The translations under genes and the position numbers were made by a program. The notes beneath the pieces were generated by a model. That model ran no database searches. It had not been told where the DNA came from and saw only the letters and a list, made by a program, of their open reading frames with translations. From Winslowiella iniecta (lineage in GTDB: Bacteria > Pseudomonadota > Gammaproteobacteria > Enterobacterales > Enterobacteriaceae): DNA of 36,447 nucleotides. The stretch is taken from the NCBI RefSeq assembly GCF_001267535.1, contig NZ_JRXE01000015.1, positions 77,216-113,662 of the forward strand. Direction: 5' to 3'. Of the stretch, positions 6,228-15,505 are shown piece after piece (within the stretch, counting starts at the first letter, position 1; every line of letters begins with the position of its first letter).

Positions 6228-7641
6228 AATTGATAAGAAAGAAGCAGGTATTTACTTTGGCCTGGCATTAATTTTCTTTATGCCATTGTTAATGGCTGGT
6301 GTTTATTACCGGGATGATCTGGACAGGGCCACAACGGGAGCGTTTGGCTGGGGAGTTTTAGGCAGGCCTCTTGCCGACCTTATTTTAAAGTTTATCACCT
6401 CATCATCAAATCGCGCCGTCGATATATTCCCTTATTCTATTATTTACTCCTCGCTCTGTCTTTCTCTGGCATGCCTGATACTGGGAAAATACCTGGCAAG
6501 AAATAATGTAAAGCATCACGTGCTGATATCAGCAATGATGATTTTCAATCCTTTTTTCCTGCAAAATATAGCTTACAGATTTGACAGTTTAGGGATGTCG
6601 GTAGCGTTAGCTTTAGCGGTTTTTGCTTTCGCGTTTAGCGGAAAAAGGAAAATAAGCGCTTATGGCATTCCTGTCGCGGTACTGGTTGCCTCACTCAGCA
6701 CCTACCAGACATGTGCAAATATTTTTATCGCATTAGTTGCATTAGAAGTTTTGATCCTGGCAAAACAGAATAACCGCAAAGAAATAGTCAACACGCTGTT
6801 ATTCAGAGCCTTGCAGTACGTTGCATCATATGTTGCATATATGCTTATTGTGGCCCCCTTTTTTGGTGGCAGTAATGCACGCTCGGAATTAATATCACTC
6901 AGTGACGTGGCATTGTTTTTAGCAAATATTTCAGAGATGAACTCATTTATCAGGAGTTATTTTAAAGGCGTGACATTATGGTACTATCTTGTGCCGGTGT
7001 TATTTTCCGCTCTGTGCTTTATGGTGGCGGCCAGAAACCGGAACGCCGTCGTCGTTTCCGCGATATCTTTAGTGTTATCTGCCATTATTTTCTACATATC
7101 ACTTCTCGGCCCGCTCATTTTATTAAAATCCCCGCCAATTGCGCCTCGCTCATTTGTCGGATTTGGTATTTCGGGTGTTATTTTAGCTTATATGATTTCA
7201 TCTTCCTTATCCAAGGCTAACTGGATACTGCTACTGCCGGTTATTGCGTCTCTGTCTTTTAGCGCGCAACTTGGCAACGCGATGAGCTTGCAGCGAGAAT
7301 ATGAGAAAAATGTATTTGCAGCGATTACAAAAGATTTAATAAATCGAACAGATATTCATGATGTAAGATTTACAGGAATAGCGAACTACAGCCCGATGAC
7401 CTATAGCATTGTCAATGGAAGGAAGATTTTTGATCCTTTTATCAGCCGGGCATCAGAATGGATAGCGGCGTTCCAGATTAACGAAATGGGTCTCAAAAAT
7501 GTCTGTCTTGGCTACGGTAAAGGGAATGAAACCAGGAAAGCTCTGGAAGGGATGAAAGAGAACCGAGTATCGACTAATTCCAACTACTCTGTTTACTTAA
7601 AAGACTCTCAGGCGATAATCGTGCTGGGTGATGGCCGCTGA
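6220..7641 (+). CDS. GtrII-family O-antigen glucosyltransferase (GtrC position)
   Basis: A 473-residue polytopic membrane protein in the third position of a gtrA-gtrB-gtrC cluster. Near the N-terminus, VYYRDDLDRATTGAFGWGVLGRPLADLI fits the GtrII family block, with the acidic Asp-Asp pair (residues 32-33) in the first periplasmic loop. About ten hydrophobic segments follow, then a C-terminal periplasmic domain of about 110 residues. Such transferases move glucose from undecaprenyl-phosphate glucose to a defined O-antigen sugar. I start at the ATG at 6220, nine nt after AAGG; the longer frame from 6160 reads through the gtrB remnant out of frame. The gene is AT-rich with many AAT/ATA/TTA codons, consistent with phage transfer. 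With gtrB destroyed it needs a donor made elsewhere. Confidence 0.82.
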   Translation: MVRIDKKEAGIYFGLALIFFMPLLMAGVYYRDDLDRATTGAFGWGVLGRPLADLILKFITSSSNRAVDIFPYSIIYSSLCLSLACLILGKYLARNNVKHHVLISAMMIFNPFFLQNIAYRFDSLGMSVALALAVFAFAFSGKRKISAYGIPVAVLVASLSTYQTCANIFIALVALEVLILAKQNNRKEIVNTLLFRALQYVASYVAYMLIVAPFFGGSNARSELISLSDVALFLANISEMNSFIRSYFKGVTLWYYLVPVLFSALCFMVAARNRNAVVVSAISLVLSAIIFYISLLGPLILLKSPPIAPRSFVGFGISGVILAYMISSSLSKANWILLLPVIASLSFSAQLGNAMSLQREYEKNVFAAITKDLINRTDIHDVRFTGIANYSPMTYSIVNGRKIFDPFISRASEWIAAFQINEMGLKNVCLGYGKGNETRKALEGMKENRVSTNSNYSVYLKDSQAIIVLGDGR

Positions 7642-7648
7642 TGCGGCC
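7633..7648 (+). terminator. Hairpin at the end of the gtr cluster
   Basis: GGCCGC and GCGGCC enclose TGAT, which carries the TGA stop of the GtrII-like gene; TGTTTA follows. A short but GC-rich candidate terminator. Confidence 0.45.
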
Positions 7649-7761
7649 TGTTTAAGACGATACATGCCAGATGCAGCCAGCCGGTGCGCCAGAGTACCCG
7701 GTTATGGAATAGTGGCCTTCAGCCAACTCATTACCAACCTGACTAATCAACTGGAGTCTGT

Positions 7762-8436
7762 ATGGAAAACACAAAACATGCACTTATCATCGGCGCTTCG
7801 CGTGGTCTTGGATTAGGCCTGGCGAATACGCTGGCTGAGCGCGGCTGGCAGGTCACCGCCACCACCCGTAATACCCTCCCTGAATGTCACGCTGCCATCA
7901 ACTGGCTGACGCTGGATATCAATGATGCGGCGCAGCGCAGCACCGTTAAGCAGTCGCTTAACGACAAGCAGTTTGAGGTGATTTTTGTTAATGCAGGCGT
8001 GTTCGGGCCAGCGCATCAGGATTTAAAACAGACCAGCGACGAGGAAATGCTCTCGCTGTTTATCACCAACACGATTTCCCCGGTACGCTGCGCGGCGGAA
8101 TTGCAGCCTCTGCTGGCAGCCGATAGCGGTATTCTGGCATTGATGTCATCGCAGCTGGGCAGCCTGAGTGAAAATCCTTCGGGCGCTTATCCGCTGTACT
8201 CCGCCAGTAAGGCTGCGCTGAATATGCTGTCGCACCAACTGAGAGAAAGCACGGATCCACAGCGCCAGACGCTGCTGTGCGTGCATCCGGGTTGGGTTCA
8301 GACCGATATGGGTGGTTCCGATGCGACTCTGACCGTCAGTCAAAGTGTAAATGGCCTGGCGGACCAACTGGATAAATGGCGCGGCAAAGGGGGTCATCAC
8401 TATATTGACTATGCTGGCAACCAGCTTGCCTGGTAG
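7762..8436 (+). CDS. Short-chain dehydrogenase/reductase (SDR), CsgA-like
   Basis: A 224-residue single-domain Rossmann oxidoreductase. It has the dinucleotide motif GASRGLGLG (residues 10-18), NAG in VNAGVFG, a catalytic Ser in MSSQLGS, the catalytic YSASK (Tyr and Lys), and PGWVQTDMGG after the active site. Thr-Arg after beta-2 (TTRN) suggests NADP(H) preference. Overall it resembles the C-factor/CsgA-like SDR subfamily; the substrate is not predictable. The ATG start is preceded by CTGGAG. The gene stands alone, downstream of the phage-type cluster and convergent with the LysE-type exporter. Confidence 0.85.
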   Translation: MENTKHALIIGASRGLGLGLANTLAERGWQVTATTRNTLPECHAAINWLTLDINDAAQRSTVKQSLNDKQFEVIFVNAGVFGPAHQDLKQTSDEEMLSLFITNTISPVRCAAELQPLLAADSGILALMSSQLGSLSENPSGAYPLYSASKAALNMLSHQLRESTDPQRQTLLCVHPGWVQTDMGGSDATLTVSQSVNGLADQLDKWRGKGGHHYIDYAGNQLAW

Positions 8437-8454
8437 TCGGTAAGCGAAATAAAG

Positions 8455-8502
8455 CGGGTTTTAGTTAATCAGTTGTAATATGAGATGATTGATTAAAACC
8501 CG
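8455..8502. terminator. Bidirectional terminator between convergent genes
   Basis: CGGGTTTTA (8455-8463) pairs with TAAAACCCG (8494-8502), with a further imperfect inner stem TTAATCA/TGATTGA. T-rich or A-rich arms on each side can serve both the SDR gene and the exporter gene. Confidence 0.7.
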
Positions 8503-8512
8503 TATTTACCCG

Positions 8513-9139
8513 CTACTTCCTCACATCCATCACCATTCTCACCGCCAGCCCGGCCAATACCGTTGCCATTAACCCGCGCTGCACCCGTTGCCATAACGGG
8601 CGACCGGCAAGGAACGCGGCAATAAAACCGGCGGTAAAAATCAGCGTGGCATTAACCAACATACTGATAACGATCTGACTAAAGCCCAACGTCAGCGATT
8701 GCGCCAGCACACTGCCTTGCGTCGGGTCGATAAACTGCGGCAGCAAAGAGAGATAGAGCACGGCGGCTTTCGGATTCAGCAGATTGGTAATCAGCCCCAT
8801 GGTAAATAGCTTACGCGAGCTGTCGGGCTTAAGAGTGCGCAACTGAAAAGGCGAGGTTCCGCTGCGCAGCGACTGCCAGGCCAGCCACAACAGATAGAGC
8901 GCACCGGCGATGCGTAATGCGTCATAAGCCAGCGGCACCGCCATCACCAGCGCGGTGATGCCGAGCGCAGCGCACAGCATATAAAACACAAAGCCGAGCG
9001 CCACGCCAGCCAGCGAGATCAGTCCGGCTTTATGCCCCTGACAGACAGATCGCGACAGCAGATAAATCATATTGGGTCCGGGCGTCAGCACCAGACCCAG
9101 TGCGATAGCGGCAAACGGCAACCATTGCGTCAGCGTCAT
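8513..9139 (-). CDS. LysE/RhtB family amino-acid exporter
   Basis: A 208-residue inner-membrane protein with six hydrophobic segments and the family motif LVLTPGPNMIYLLSRS near the N-terminus; the loop with NLLNPKAAVLYLSLLPQF is also typical. RhtB-family proteins export threonine, homoserine, leucine and related amino acids; the substrate here is unknown. The start is the ATG at 9139, with AGGAG 9 nt upstream; a longer open frame to 9202 runs back into proA and lacks a ribosome site. It begins 26 bp after the proA stop on the same strand, so it may be cotranscribed with proBA. An amino-acid efflux function would fit that setting, but this is inference. Confidence 0.87.
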   Translation of the reverse strand: MTLTQWLPFAAIALGLVLTPGPNMIYLLSRSVCQGHKAGLISLAGVALGFVFYMLCAALGITALVMAVPLAYDALRIAGALYLLWLAWQSLRSGTSPFQLRTLKPDSSRKLFTMGLITNLLNPKAAVLYLSLLPQFIDPTQGSVLAQSLTLGFSQIVISMLVNATLIFTAGFIAAFLAGRPLWQRVQRGLMATVLAGLAVRMVMDVRK

Positions 9140-9165
9140 CTTTTTTCTCCTGTCAGCGCTGAAAT

Positions 9166-10419
9166 TTATCCGCGAATCGTATCGTCGCCGTAAGCAATCC
9201 ACTTGTAGGTGGTCAGAGCTTCCAGTCCCATTGGGCCACGCGCATGCAATTTCTGCGTGCTGACCGCCACTTCCGCACCTAAACCAAACTGACCGCCGTC
9301 AGTGAAACGGGTGCTGGCATTCACATACACCGCCGATGAATCGACCTGTTTCACAAAGCGATCGGCGTTCTGAATGCTGCGAGTCAGGATAGCGTCAGAG
9401 TGCTGGGTGCCATGCTCGCGAATATGCGCGATGGCTTCGTCCATATCGGCCACGACTTTAACGTTAAGATCCAGCGACAGCCATTCGTCGTTATAGTCGG
9501 CCTCTTTTACCGCCACCACTTCTGCCGGGCCAGCCTGCAAAGTCGCGAGAGATTGCGGGTCGGCGTGCAGTGTAATGCCCTCTTCCGCCATCCGGCGGCT
9601 GAGTGCTGGCAGGAAAGCCGGCGCAATCGCCTGGTCGATTAACAGCGTTTCCACCGAGTTACAGGCGCTTGGACGCTGTTTCTTGGCGTTCACAATCACT
9701 TTCATCGCCGCATCCCGCTCAATCGATTGATCGACAAAGATATGGCAGACGCCGATGCCACCGGTGATCACCGGAATCGTCGACTGTTCGCGACACAGCT
9801 TATGCAGCCCGGCACCACCGCGCGGGATCAGCATATCGACATAACGGTCGAGCTTCAGCAGCTGATTCACCAGCTCACGATCCGGGCTTTCAATCGCCTG
9901 TACCGCGCCAGCCGGTAAGCCGTGCTGTTGCAGCGCACGCTGAATCACCCGCACCGTGGCAGCATTGGTGCGATAAGTCTCTTTACCGCCGCGCAGAATC
10001 ACCGCGTTGCCGGTTTTCAGACACAGTGACGCCACATCCACCGTAACGTTAGGACGCGCTTCGTAAATCACGCCGACCACGCCCAGCGGTACGCGGCGAC
10101 GTTCGATACGCAGGCCGCTATCCAGCTGGCCGCCATCGATCAGTTCGCCGACCGGGTCGGCCAGATTGCACACCTGACGCACATCATCAGCAATGCCTTT
10201 CAGACGCGGCGCATTGAGCATCAGGCGATCAAGCAGCGCTTCACTCATGCCATTCTGCCGCGCATCGGCCAGATCCTGCTCATTCGCCGCCAGAATTTCC
10301 GCGCTCTGCGCTTCAAGACTCCCGGCGATAGTCAGCAGTACCTGATTTTTCTGCGCGGTAGATAATACCGAAAGTTGATAAGAAGCAGCTTTCGCGGCTT
10401 TACCCATTTCCACAAGCAT
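9166..10419 (-). CDS. proA: Gamma-glutamyl phosphate reductase
   Basis: A 417-residue NADPH-dependent enzyme of the aldehyde dehydrogenase superfamily. It reduces gamma-glutamyl phosphate to glutamate semialdehyde, the second step of proline synthesis. Clear blocks are [44 protein letters not shown], the catalytic-Cys region [15 protein letters not shown], and the C-terminal [21 protein letters not shown] start at the ATG at 10419: AAGGAG lies 8 nt upstream and the protein then equals the E. coli length. A 7-codon extension would need a TTG start. It begins 10 bp after the proB stop. Confidence 0.97.
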   Translation of the reverse strand: MLVEMGKAAKAASYQLSVLSTAQKNQVLLTIAGSLEAQSAEILAANEQDLADARQNGMSEALLDRLMLNAPRLKGIADDVRQVCNLADPVGELIDGGQLDSGLRIERRRVPLGVVGVIYEARPNVTVDVASLCLKTGNAVILRGGKETYRTNAATVRVIQRALQQHGLPAGAVQAIESPDRELVNQLLKLDRYVDMLIPRGGAGLHKLCREQSTIPVITGGIGVCHIFVDQSIERDAAMKVIVNAKKQRPSACNSVETLLIDQAIAPAFLPALSRRMAEEGITLHADPQSLATLQAGPAEVVAVKEADYNDEWLSLDLNVKVVADMDEAIAHIREHGTQHSDAILTRSIQNADRFVKQVDSSAVYVNASTRFTDGGQFGLGAEVAVSTQKLHARGPMGLEALTTYKWIAYGDDTIRG

Positions 10420-10429
10420 CGAAAGCTCC

Positions 10430-11533
10430 TTAACTGACAATCATATCGTCGCGATGTACAGCAACCGGACCATATTCGTAACCGAGAATTTCACTGATTT
10501 GCTGGCTGTGATGGCCGGCAATCATCCGCATCGCATCGCTGTTGTAGCGCGAGACGCCGTGAGCCACATCACGGCCCAGCAGATTGCGGATGCGGATCAC
10601 TTCACCACGTGAGAAGTTGCCCTCTACCTGGCGGATGCCCTTCGGCAACAATGAACTGCCGCGCTCCAGCATCGCCGACAGCGCACCGTCATCAATCACG
10701 ATTTCACCGGCCGGTGGAGCACCAAAGATCCAGCGTTTGCGGTTTTCCAGCGGGGTTTCCAGCGCATGGAAACGGGTGCCGACCGGCTTGCCATCAATCA
10801 CATCGCCAATCACGCCCGGACGGCTACCGGCGGCGATAATCACATCAATACCGGCACGACACGCCACATCGGCGGCCTGCAATTTGGTCGCCATCCCGCC
10901 GGTGCCCAGCCCGGAGACGCTGTCACCGGCAATGGTGCGCAACGCGTCATCAATGCCGTGGACATCGCTAATCAGTTCGGCTTGCGGATTATTGCGCGGA
11001 TCGGCGGTAAACAGCCCTGGCTGGTCAGTCAGCAGCAGCAGCTTATCGGCACCGCCCAGCATCGCCGCCAGCGCCGACAGGTTGTCGTTATCACCGACTT
11101 TGATTTCAGCGGTAGCCACCGCATCGTTTTCATTGATAACCGGAACGATATGGTTATCCAGCAGCGCGCGCAACGTATCGCGCGCGTTCAGAAAGCGCTC
11201 GCGATCTTCCATATCGGCGCGCGTCAGCAGCATTTGCCCGATATGGATGCCATAAATTGAAAACAGCTGTTCCCACAGCTGAATCAAACGGCTCTGCCCG
11301 ACCGCCGCCAGCAGCTGCTTGGAAGCAATGGTCGGCGGCAGTTCGGGGTAACCGAGATGCTCACGTCCGGCCGCCATCGCGCCAGAAGTAACGATAACAA
11401 TACGATGGCCCGCTGCGTGCTGTTGCGCGCATTGGCGAACCAACTCAACAATATGTGCCCGATTCAGTCGGCGTGAACCGCCGGTCAGGACGCTGGTACC
11501 CAGTTTTACCACCAGGGTCTGGCTGCCGCTCAT
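10430..11533 (-). CDS. proB: Glutamate 5-kinase
   Basis: A 367-residue cytoplasmic kinase that phosphorylates the gamma-carboxyl of glutamate and is normally feedback-inhibited by proline. The amino-acid kinase domain begins with [14 protein letters not shown] and includes [19 protein letters not shown] and the ATP-binding segment [27 protein letters not shown]-terminal PUA domain occupies about residues 275-360. The length equals the E. coli enzyme. It is followed by proA after 10 bp and lies head-to-head with phoE, as in E. coli. Confidence 0.97.
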   Translation of the reverse strand: MSGSQTLVVKLGTSVLTGGSRRLNRAHIVELVRQCAQQHAAGHRIVIVTSGAMAAGREHLGYPELPPTIASKQLLAAVGQSRLIQLWEQLFSIYGIHIGQMLLTRADMEDRERFLNARDTLRALLDNHIVPVINENDAVATAEIKVGDNDNLSALAAMLGGADKLLLLTDQPGLFTADPRNNPQAELISDVHGIDDALRTIAGDSVSGLGTGGMATKLQAADVACRAGIDVIIAAGSRPGVIGDVIDGKPVGTRFHALETPLENRKRWIFGAPPAGEIVIDDGALSAMLERGSSLLPKGIRQVEGNFSRGEVIRIRNLLGRDVAHGVSRYNSDAMRMIAGHHSQQISEILGYEYGPVAVHRDDMIVS

Positions 11534-11679
11534 TATTTCCTGCCATTGCTAAAAAGAGTGCAAAGAAACATTTTTAACAGGTGTGACGCGTGATGCCAAC
11601 AGCCAGCGCGGGAAAAGCACGATTTAACGCCGACAATCCGTTAGACCAAAAGTTCGCAATTAACAAGAAACCATCAGAA

Positions 11680-11697
11680 CTGTCATCAAACGTTCAT
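11680..11697 (+). promoter_or_regulatory. PHO box upstream of phoE
   Basis: CTGTCAT, four bases (CAAA), CGTTCAT: two 7-bp half-sites at the 11-bp periodicity of PhoB boxes. TAAAAC at 11708-11713, 10 bp downstream, is placed like the -10 element of Pho promoters, in which the box replaces the -35. Indicates PhoB-dependent induction under phosphate starvation. Confidence 0.8.
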
Positions 11698-11777
11698 CAC
11701 CGACAGGTAAAACGTTCCTGCGTTTACAACAGCCTACGTGGCAAAAAATTATTTTACCTATTCGGGAAGTGGATTAA

Positions 11778-12878
11778 ATGAACAACAGCGCTTTGGCAAT
11801 TTTCACAGCAGCACTGGCCCTGACCAGCACAGCACAGGCAGCGGAAGTTTATAATAAAGACGGCAATAAACTGGACTTCTACGGCAAAGTGAAAGCCATG
11901 CACTATCTGAGCGATACCGCGAGTAATGACGGCGATAAGTCATACGTGCGTATCGGTTTTAAAGGCCAGACGCAGATTAACGAGCTGATGACCGGCTACG
12001 GCCAGTGGGAATACCATCTGCCGGCCAGCAATGCGGAAAGCGACGGCACGGCCGGTACCAAAACCCGTCTTGGCTTCGCCGGTCTGAAGTTTGGTGATTA
12101 CGGCTCGTTTGATTACGGTCGTAACTATGGTCTGATTTACGATGTCGAAGCCTTTACCGATATGATGCCGGAATTCGGCGCGACCGGTTATACCCGCGCC
12201 GACAACTATATGCTCACCCGCACCAATGGCGTGGCGACTTACCGTAACAACAACTTCTTTGGTCTGGTCGACGGGCTGAAATTCGCCTTACAGTATCAGG
12301 GCAAAAACGAGAGCAGCAGCCGCGCGGACGCCAGCTCTAATGGCGACGGCATGTCAGCCTCACTCGGCTATCAGTTGCTGGATGGTCTGACGCTGAATGG
12401 TGCACTCTCTTCCTCTAACCGCACTCAGTCGCAGAAAGCGGCGGCGTATGGTACAGGCGATAAAGCCGAAGCCTGGGCAACCGGCCTGAAGTATGACAAT
12501 AACAACGTCTACCTGGCGGCAACGTATGCAGAAACGCGTAATATGTCGCCGATTAGCGGAACCGCCCGGATTGCCGGTAGCGATGTGCGCGTCAGCGGCT
12601 ATGCCAATAAACTGCAAAATATTGAGTTAGTCGCGCAGTACCAGTTTGATTTTGGTTTACGCCCGTCACTGGCGTATGTGCAGACCAAAGCAAAAGATAT
12701 CGAAAACGGTGTGGGCGACGCGGATATTTATAAGTTTGCTGACGTCGGCGCGACTTACTACTTCAATAAAAACATGTCGCTGTTCGTTGATTACAAAATC
12801 AACCTGATGGATAACGACAATAAGCTGGCGCAAAACACCGACGATATTGTTGCGGTGGGGATGACCTACCAGTTCTGA
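11778..12878 (+). CDS. phoE: Phosphate-starvation outer-membrane porin PhoE
   Basis: A 366-residue trimeric beta-barrel porin of the OmpC/OmpF/PhoE family, anion-preferring and produced under phosphate limitation. The mature protein begins [25 protein letters not shown]. It has the constriction-loop block [23 protein letters not shown] and ends in the assembly signal MTYQF with terminal Phe. The signal peptide ([21 protein letters not shown]) is unusual: where E. coli reads MKKS it reads MNNS, so the n-region has no Lys or Arg. An in-frame TAA directly before the ATG excludes an upstream start. A PHO box lies 81 bp upstream and a strong bidirectional terminator follows. Confidence 0.92.
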   Translation: MNNSALAIFTAALALTSTAQAAEVYNKDGNKLDFYGKVKAMHYLSDTASNDGDKSYVRIGFKGQTQINELMTGYGQWEYHLPASNAESDGTAGTKTRLGFAGLKFGDYGSFDYGRNYGLIYDVEAFTDMMPEFGATGYTRADNYMLTRTNGVATYRNNNFFGLVDGLKFALQYQGKNESSSRADASSNGDGMSASLGYQLLDGLTLNGALSSSNRTQSQKAAAYGTGDKAEAWATGLKYDNNNVYLAATYAETRNMSPISGTARIAGSDVRVSGYANKLQNIELVAQYQFDFGLRPSLAYVQTKAKDIENGVGDADIYKFADVGATYYFNKNMSLFVDYKINLMDNDNKLAQNTDDIVAVGMTYQF

Positions 12879-12897
12879 TGATTCTGTAGCCTGAAAA

Positions 12898-12926
12898 AAA
12901 GGCCGCTCACGCAGTGAACGGCCTTT
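12898..12926. terminator. Bidirectional terminator between phoE and crl
   Basis: AAAGGCCG and CGGCCTTT with an inner TCAC/GTGA stem form a strong hairpin. It is preceded by a run of A and followed by TTTCTTGTTT, so it can terminate phoE on the plus strand and crl on the minus strand. Confidence 0.88.
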
Positions 12927-12953
12927 CTTGTTTATTCAGCGACATTCGCGCAA

Positions 12954-13355
12954 TCAGGCGGTCAATTTAACGGGCTGATCGGTGAAATGCTCCGCCGGGA
13001 CTAAGCCCAGTTCCATACCCGCCAGTAACTCTTTCAGACGTTCATGGAAGTTACGCAGCGTCTCTTCCAGCTTCTGATTATTTTCTTTACCTTTGATTGC
13101 CGTCGGCTTCCAGTTGCCTTCTTTGTCGAACAGACCAAAATGGTACTCATAGGTAAAGCGATCGGATTGCGCCTCTAACTCCATCCACCAGCCCCAGAAT
13201 TCACGCTCTTCCGGTGCGGGTTTAACATTGACGCAAACTGCCAGACAGTCGAAGAAAAAGCGATCGTTATCGCATTTATTCTCGCGGATATACGGACCCA
13301 GAGCAGCGAAACGTTTCATGAGTCGGCTTTTCGGGTGTCCACTCGGTAACGTCAT
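12954..13355 (-). CDS. crl: Sigma-S activity factor Crl
   Basis: A 133-residue cytoplasmic protein that binds RpoS and promotes its assembly with core RNA polymerase, favouring stationary-phase genes such as curli. The sequence keeps the family core: [20 protein letters not shown] at the start, [32 protein letters not shown] in the middle, and a terminal DQPVKLTA. Length matches E. coli (133). It is a single gene between phoE and frsA, in the same arrangement as E. coli. Confidence 0.97.
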   Translation of the reverse strand: MTLPSGHPKSRLMKRFAALGPYIRENKCDNDRFFFDCLAVCVNVKPAPEEREFWGWWMELEAQSDRFTYEYHFGLFDKEGNWKPTAIKGKENNQKLEETLRNFHERLKELLAGMELGLVPAEHFTDQPVKLTA

Positions 13356-13412
13356 GGTTTAAACCTCCATTGGTGAAGCCACAGTTTTAGCAAACTGTTG
13401 AATAATAGCAAC

Positions 13413-14660
13413 TCATCTCGCTAAACGCCTGGCGAGCCAGTCACAAATTTGCTGCAACGCCGCGTCGAAGTTCTTCAGAACCGGCGAGAAGGTGATCGGC
13501 AGCAGTTTTCCATCAGCGGAAGAGCTGGCAATTAAGCGCGAATCCTCTGCCGGGCTAAACGGATCGTTTTCCCAGTAGCCCGACAGCATTGGCGTCGGCG
13601 TGCGGCGTCCCAGCAATCCTTGCGTTTTTAATGAATAGCGGCTCAGTTCAGTGCGCAGCGAGGAATCATCGGCGTTAGCCATGCCGAGGCGACTGGCGAG
13701 CATATCCATATACATAGCTGGCACCGCGTCCTGGCGCTGCGCATCGGTCAACAGACTGTGCACCACCGGCCCGAGACAGGCCACCGCGCGCAGTCGAGAC
13801 GATTCCAGATAGGCCAGCCGCACCGCCACGTTAGCGCCAAAGCGATAACCAAAGACGGCGACGCGGGTATGATCGATCCACGGAATATTTTCCAGCCCAC
13901 GCAGCACGTGCTGATGCAGAAAACTGGTGTCCTGCGTCAGCTTGCATTTCGCCGAAAAACCGACCGACGGCATATCCAGCGTCAGCATCGCGATGCCGCG
14001 CGGCGCGAGATAATCGTGGAAAAAACGATAGTAATCCGTTTGTAAGGTGTCGAGGCCGCCACACATAATCACCGTCGGATACGGTGCCGACGCCTGTTTC
14101 GGCATATGCAGAAATCCGGCAACGGCGCTGCCACCAGGAATGGCAAACTCCAGCTCTTTCAGTTCGCCAGCCAGTCGTGGCGTCGCCTCTTCATACGCGC
14201 GATTTGCCAGAGTTTGCGCCTGTTCAGCCAGCTCATCCCCTTTGATATGCGGATATCCGGCAATGCTGTACAGATTGGCGGCATGCAGCCAGCACTCGCC
14301 GGCTTCGACGTCATCGCTGGCCTCCATGGCTTTTTGCTGCCACAGCGCTGCCTGCTTTGACCACTCGTAAATCCAGTTGCCACCACGATAGCCAATCACC
14401 GTATCAAGATACTTCTCGTTGGTGTGTTCAACTTCGCTCACGGCGATACGCGCCAGCACTTCGCTGATCTCCTGCAACGGTAAACCGCGCCATGCCCACA
14501 TCAGGCGGTTGATCATGCGATACCAGCCAGCATGGCTTTCACCGTCCAGCGTTGAATGCACATCGGATGTGGGGTGATGGCGGCGTTTTACCAGCGAGGA
14601 AGTTTCAGGATGCTTAAAGCGTGGTTTAAACAGTTCTTCACTGAGATTTTTCGGAGTCAT
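13413..14660 (-). CDS. frsA: Fermentation/respiration switch protein FrsA
   Basis: A 415-residue alpha/beta-hydrolase-fold protein. E. coli FrsA (414 residues) binds unphosphorylated IIA-Glc and shifts the balance of respiration and fermentation; esterase activity has been reported. Recognisable blocks are [91 protein letters not shown] and the nucleophile-elbow region [22 protein letters not shown] start at the ATG at 14660 (GGAAAG upstream), which matches the family N-terminus; the 27-codon longer frame has no support. Its start lies 78 bp beyond the gpt terminator. Confidence 0.95.
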   Translation of the reverse strand: MTPKNLSEELFKPRFKHPETSSLVKRRHHPTSDVHSTLDGESHAGWYRMINRLMWAWRGLPLQEISEVLARIAVSEVEHTNEKYLDTVIGYRGGNWIYEWSKQAALWQQKAMEASDDVEAGECWLHAANLYSIAGYPHIKGDELAEQAQTLANRAYEEATPRLAGELKELEFAIPGGSAVAGFLHMPKQASAPYPTVIMCGGLDTLQTDYYRFFHDYLAPRGIAMLTLDMPSVGFSAKCKLTQDTSFLHQHVLRGLENIPWIDHTRVAVFGYRFGANVAVRLAYLESSRLRAVACLGPVVHSLLTDAQRQDAVPAMYMDMLASRLGMANADDSSLRTELSRYSLKTQGLLGRRTPTPMLSGYWENDPFSPAEDSRLIASSSADGKLLPITFSPVLKNFDAALQQICDWLARRLAR

Positions 14661-14737
14661 TATGACGCTTTCCTTCCTGCACGGCGTGACGGAAGAACAG
14701 TTTAGCGCAGTGACAGTCGACGCGACAGGCATAAACA

Positions 14738-14764
14738 ACAACGCCCGGTAAAACCGGGCGTTGT
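14738..14764 (-). terminator. Terminator of gpt
   Basis: ACAACGCCCGG and CCGGGCGTTGT form an 11-bp perfect stem with a 5-nt loop, 28 bp past the gpt stop on the minus strand. A short T-rich stretch (TTTAT) follows in that direction. Confidence 0.85.
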
Positions 14765-14791
14765 ATTAATGTCGATCACTAAAGGGGGGGA

Positions 14792-15250
14792 TTAACCTTT
14801 AACGATTGGCGGGATGTAGACCACGCCCATATCCCAGGGCTGCTCGATCCAGGTGTCCTGCGGGATATCGACGACATAATCGTCCACCAGCGGGCGACCC
14901 GCTGGTTTCGCGAAGATGGTGACAAAGCGCGCTTTAGGATACATATCACGGATCGCCTGCGCGGTGCCGCCGGTATCGACCAGGTCGTCAATCACGATAA
15001 AGCCTTCGCCATCGCCTTCTGCGCGTTTCAGCACTTTCATTTCGCGCTGATTGTCATGGTCGTAACTGGAGATACACACGGTATCAACGTAACGGATGCA
15101 CAGTTCGCGGGCTAACAAGGAGGCAGGAACCAGACCGCCGCGGCTGACCGCGATGATGCCTTTCCATTGTTCCACAGGAAGCAGGCGCTGAGCCAGTTTA
15201 CGGGCATGGATCTGTAACATGTCCCAGGTGACGACGTATTTTTCGCTCAT
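14792..15250 (-). CDS. gpt: Xanthine-guanine phosphoribosyltransferase
   Basis: A 152-residue purine-salvage enzyme that converts guanine, xanthine and hypoxanthine with PRPP to nucleotides at the inner face of the membrane. The PRPP-binding motif [11 protein letters not shown] (residues 86-96, Asp88-Asp89) is intact, as are the [16 protein letters not shown] loop and the terminal [11 protein letters not shown] start at the ATG at 15250, giving [10 protein letters not shown] as in E. coli (152 residues); the 6-codon extension is not conserved. It is divergent from pepD. Confidence 0.97.
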   Translation of the reverse strand: MSEKYVVTWDMLQIHARKLAQRLLPVEQWKGIIAVSRGGLVPASLLARELCIRYVDTVCISSYDHDNQREMKVLKRAEGDGEGFIVIDDLVDTGGTAQAIRDMYPKARFVTIFAKPAGRPLVDDYVVDIPQDTWIEQPWDMGVVYIPPIVKG

Positions 15251-15337
15251 AAAAGGAATCCCGGCCAACTATCTTGGCTTAAAAAGTATGCAGTGGGAAA
15301 AAGGTTGCGCGAGATTATAAGGATATGAAGCACTAAA

Positions 15338-15360
15338 AACCAGCACCTGTGCTGCTGGTT
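15338..15360 (-). other. Hairpin in the gpt-pepD intergenic region
   Basis: AACCAGCA and TGCTGGTT enclose a 7-nt loop. Read on the minus strand it is followed by a run of five T, like an intrinsic terminator, although no minus-strand gene lies upstream of it. On the plus strand it lies in the presumed pepD leader, about 146 bp before the start. Confidence 0.5.
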
Positions 15361-15505
15361 GGAGCTTTTTGCCGCGCCTGATTGCGCAAGCCCCGGTAAA
15401 CGGTGGTATTCTCTGGCTTATCACGTCAGATTCGCTGACGGCGATCTTTTACTGGAAACTTTGCGACGCACCGGGTTAGCCGGTTGCCGAAACAGGAGAC
15501 TTATC

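Noticed and set aside
10420-10440. Seven-codon upstream extension of proA
   Set aside because: Would need a TTG start inside the end of proB; the ATG at 10419 has AAGGAG at ideal spacing and matches the family length.
10584-11255. 223-codon open frame antisense to proB
   Set aside because: Shadow of the strongly conserved proB frame; no start signal and a low-complexity product.
15359-15505. 49-codon N-terminal extension of pepD
   Set aside because: Covers the leader and hairpin region and has no homology that I recognise; GTG 15506 has a good ribosome site and the conserved N-terminus.
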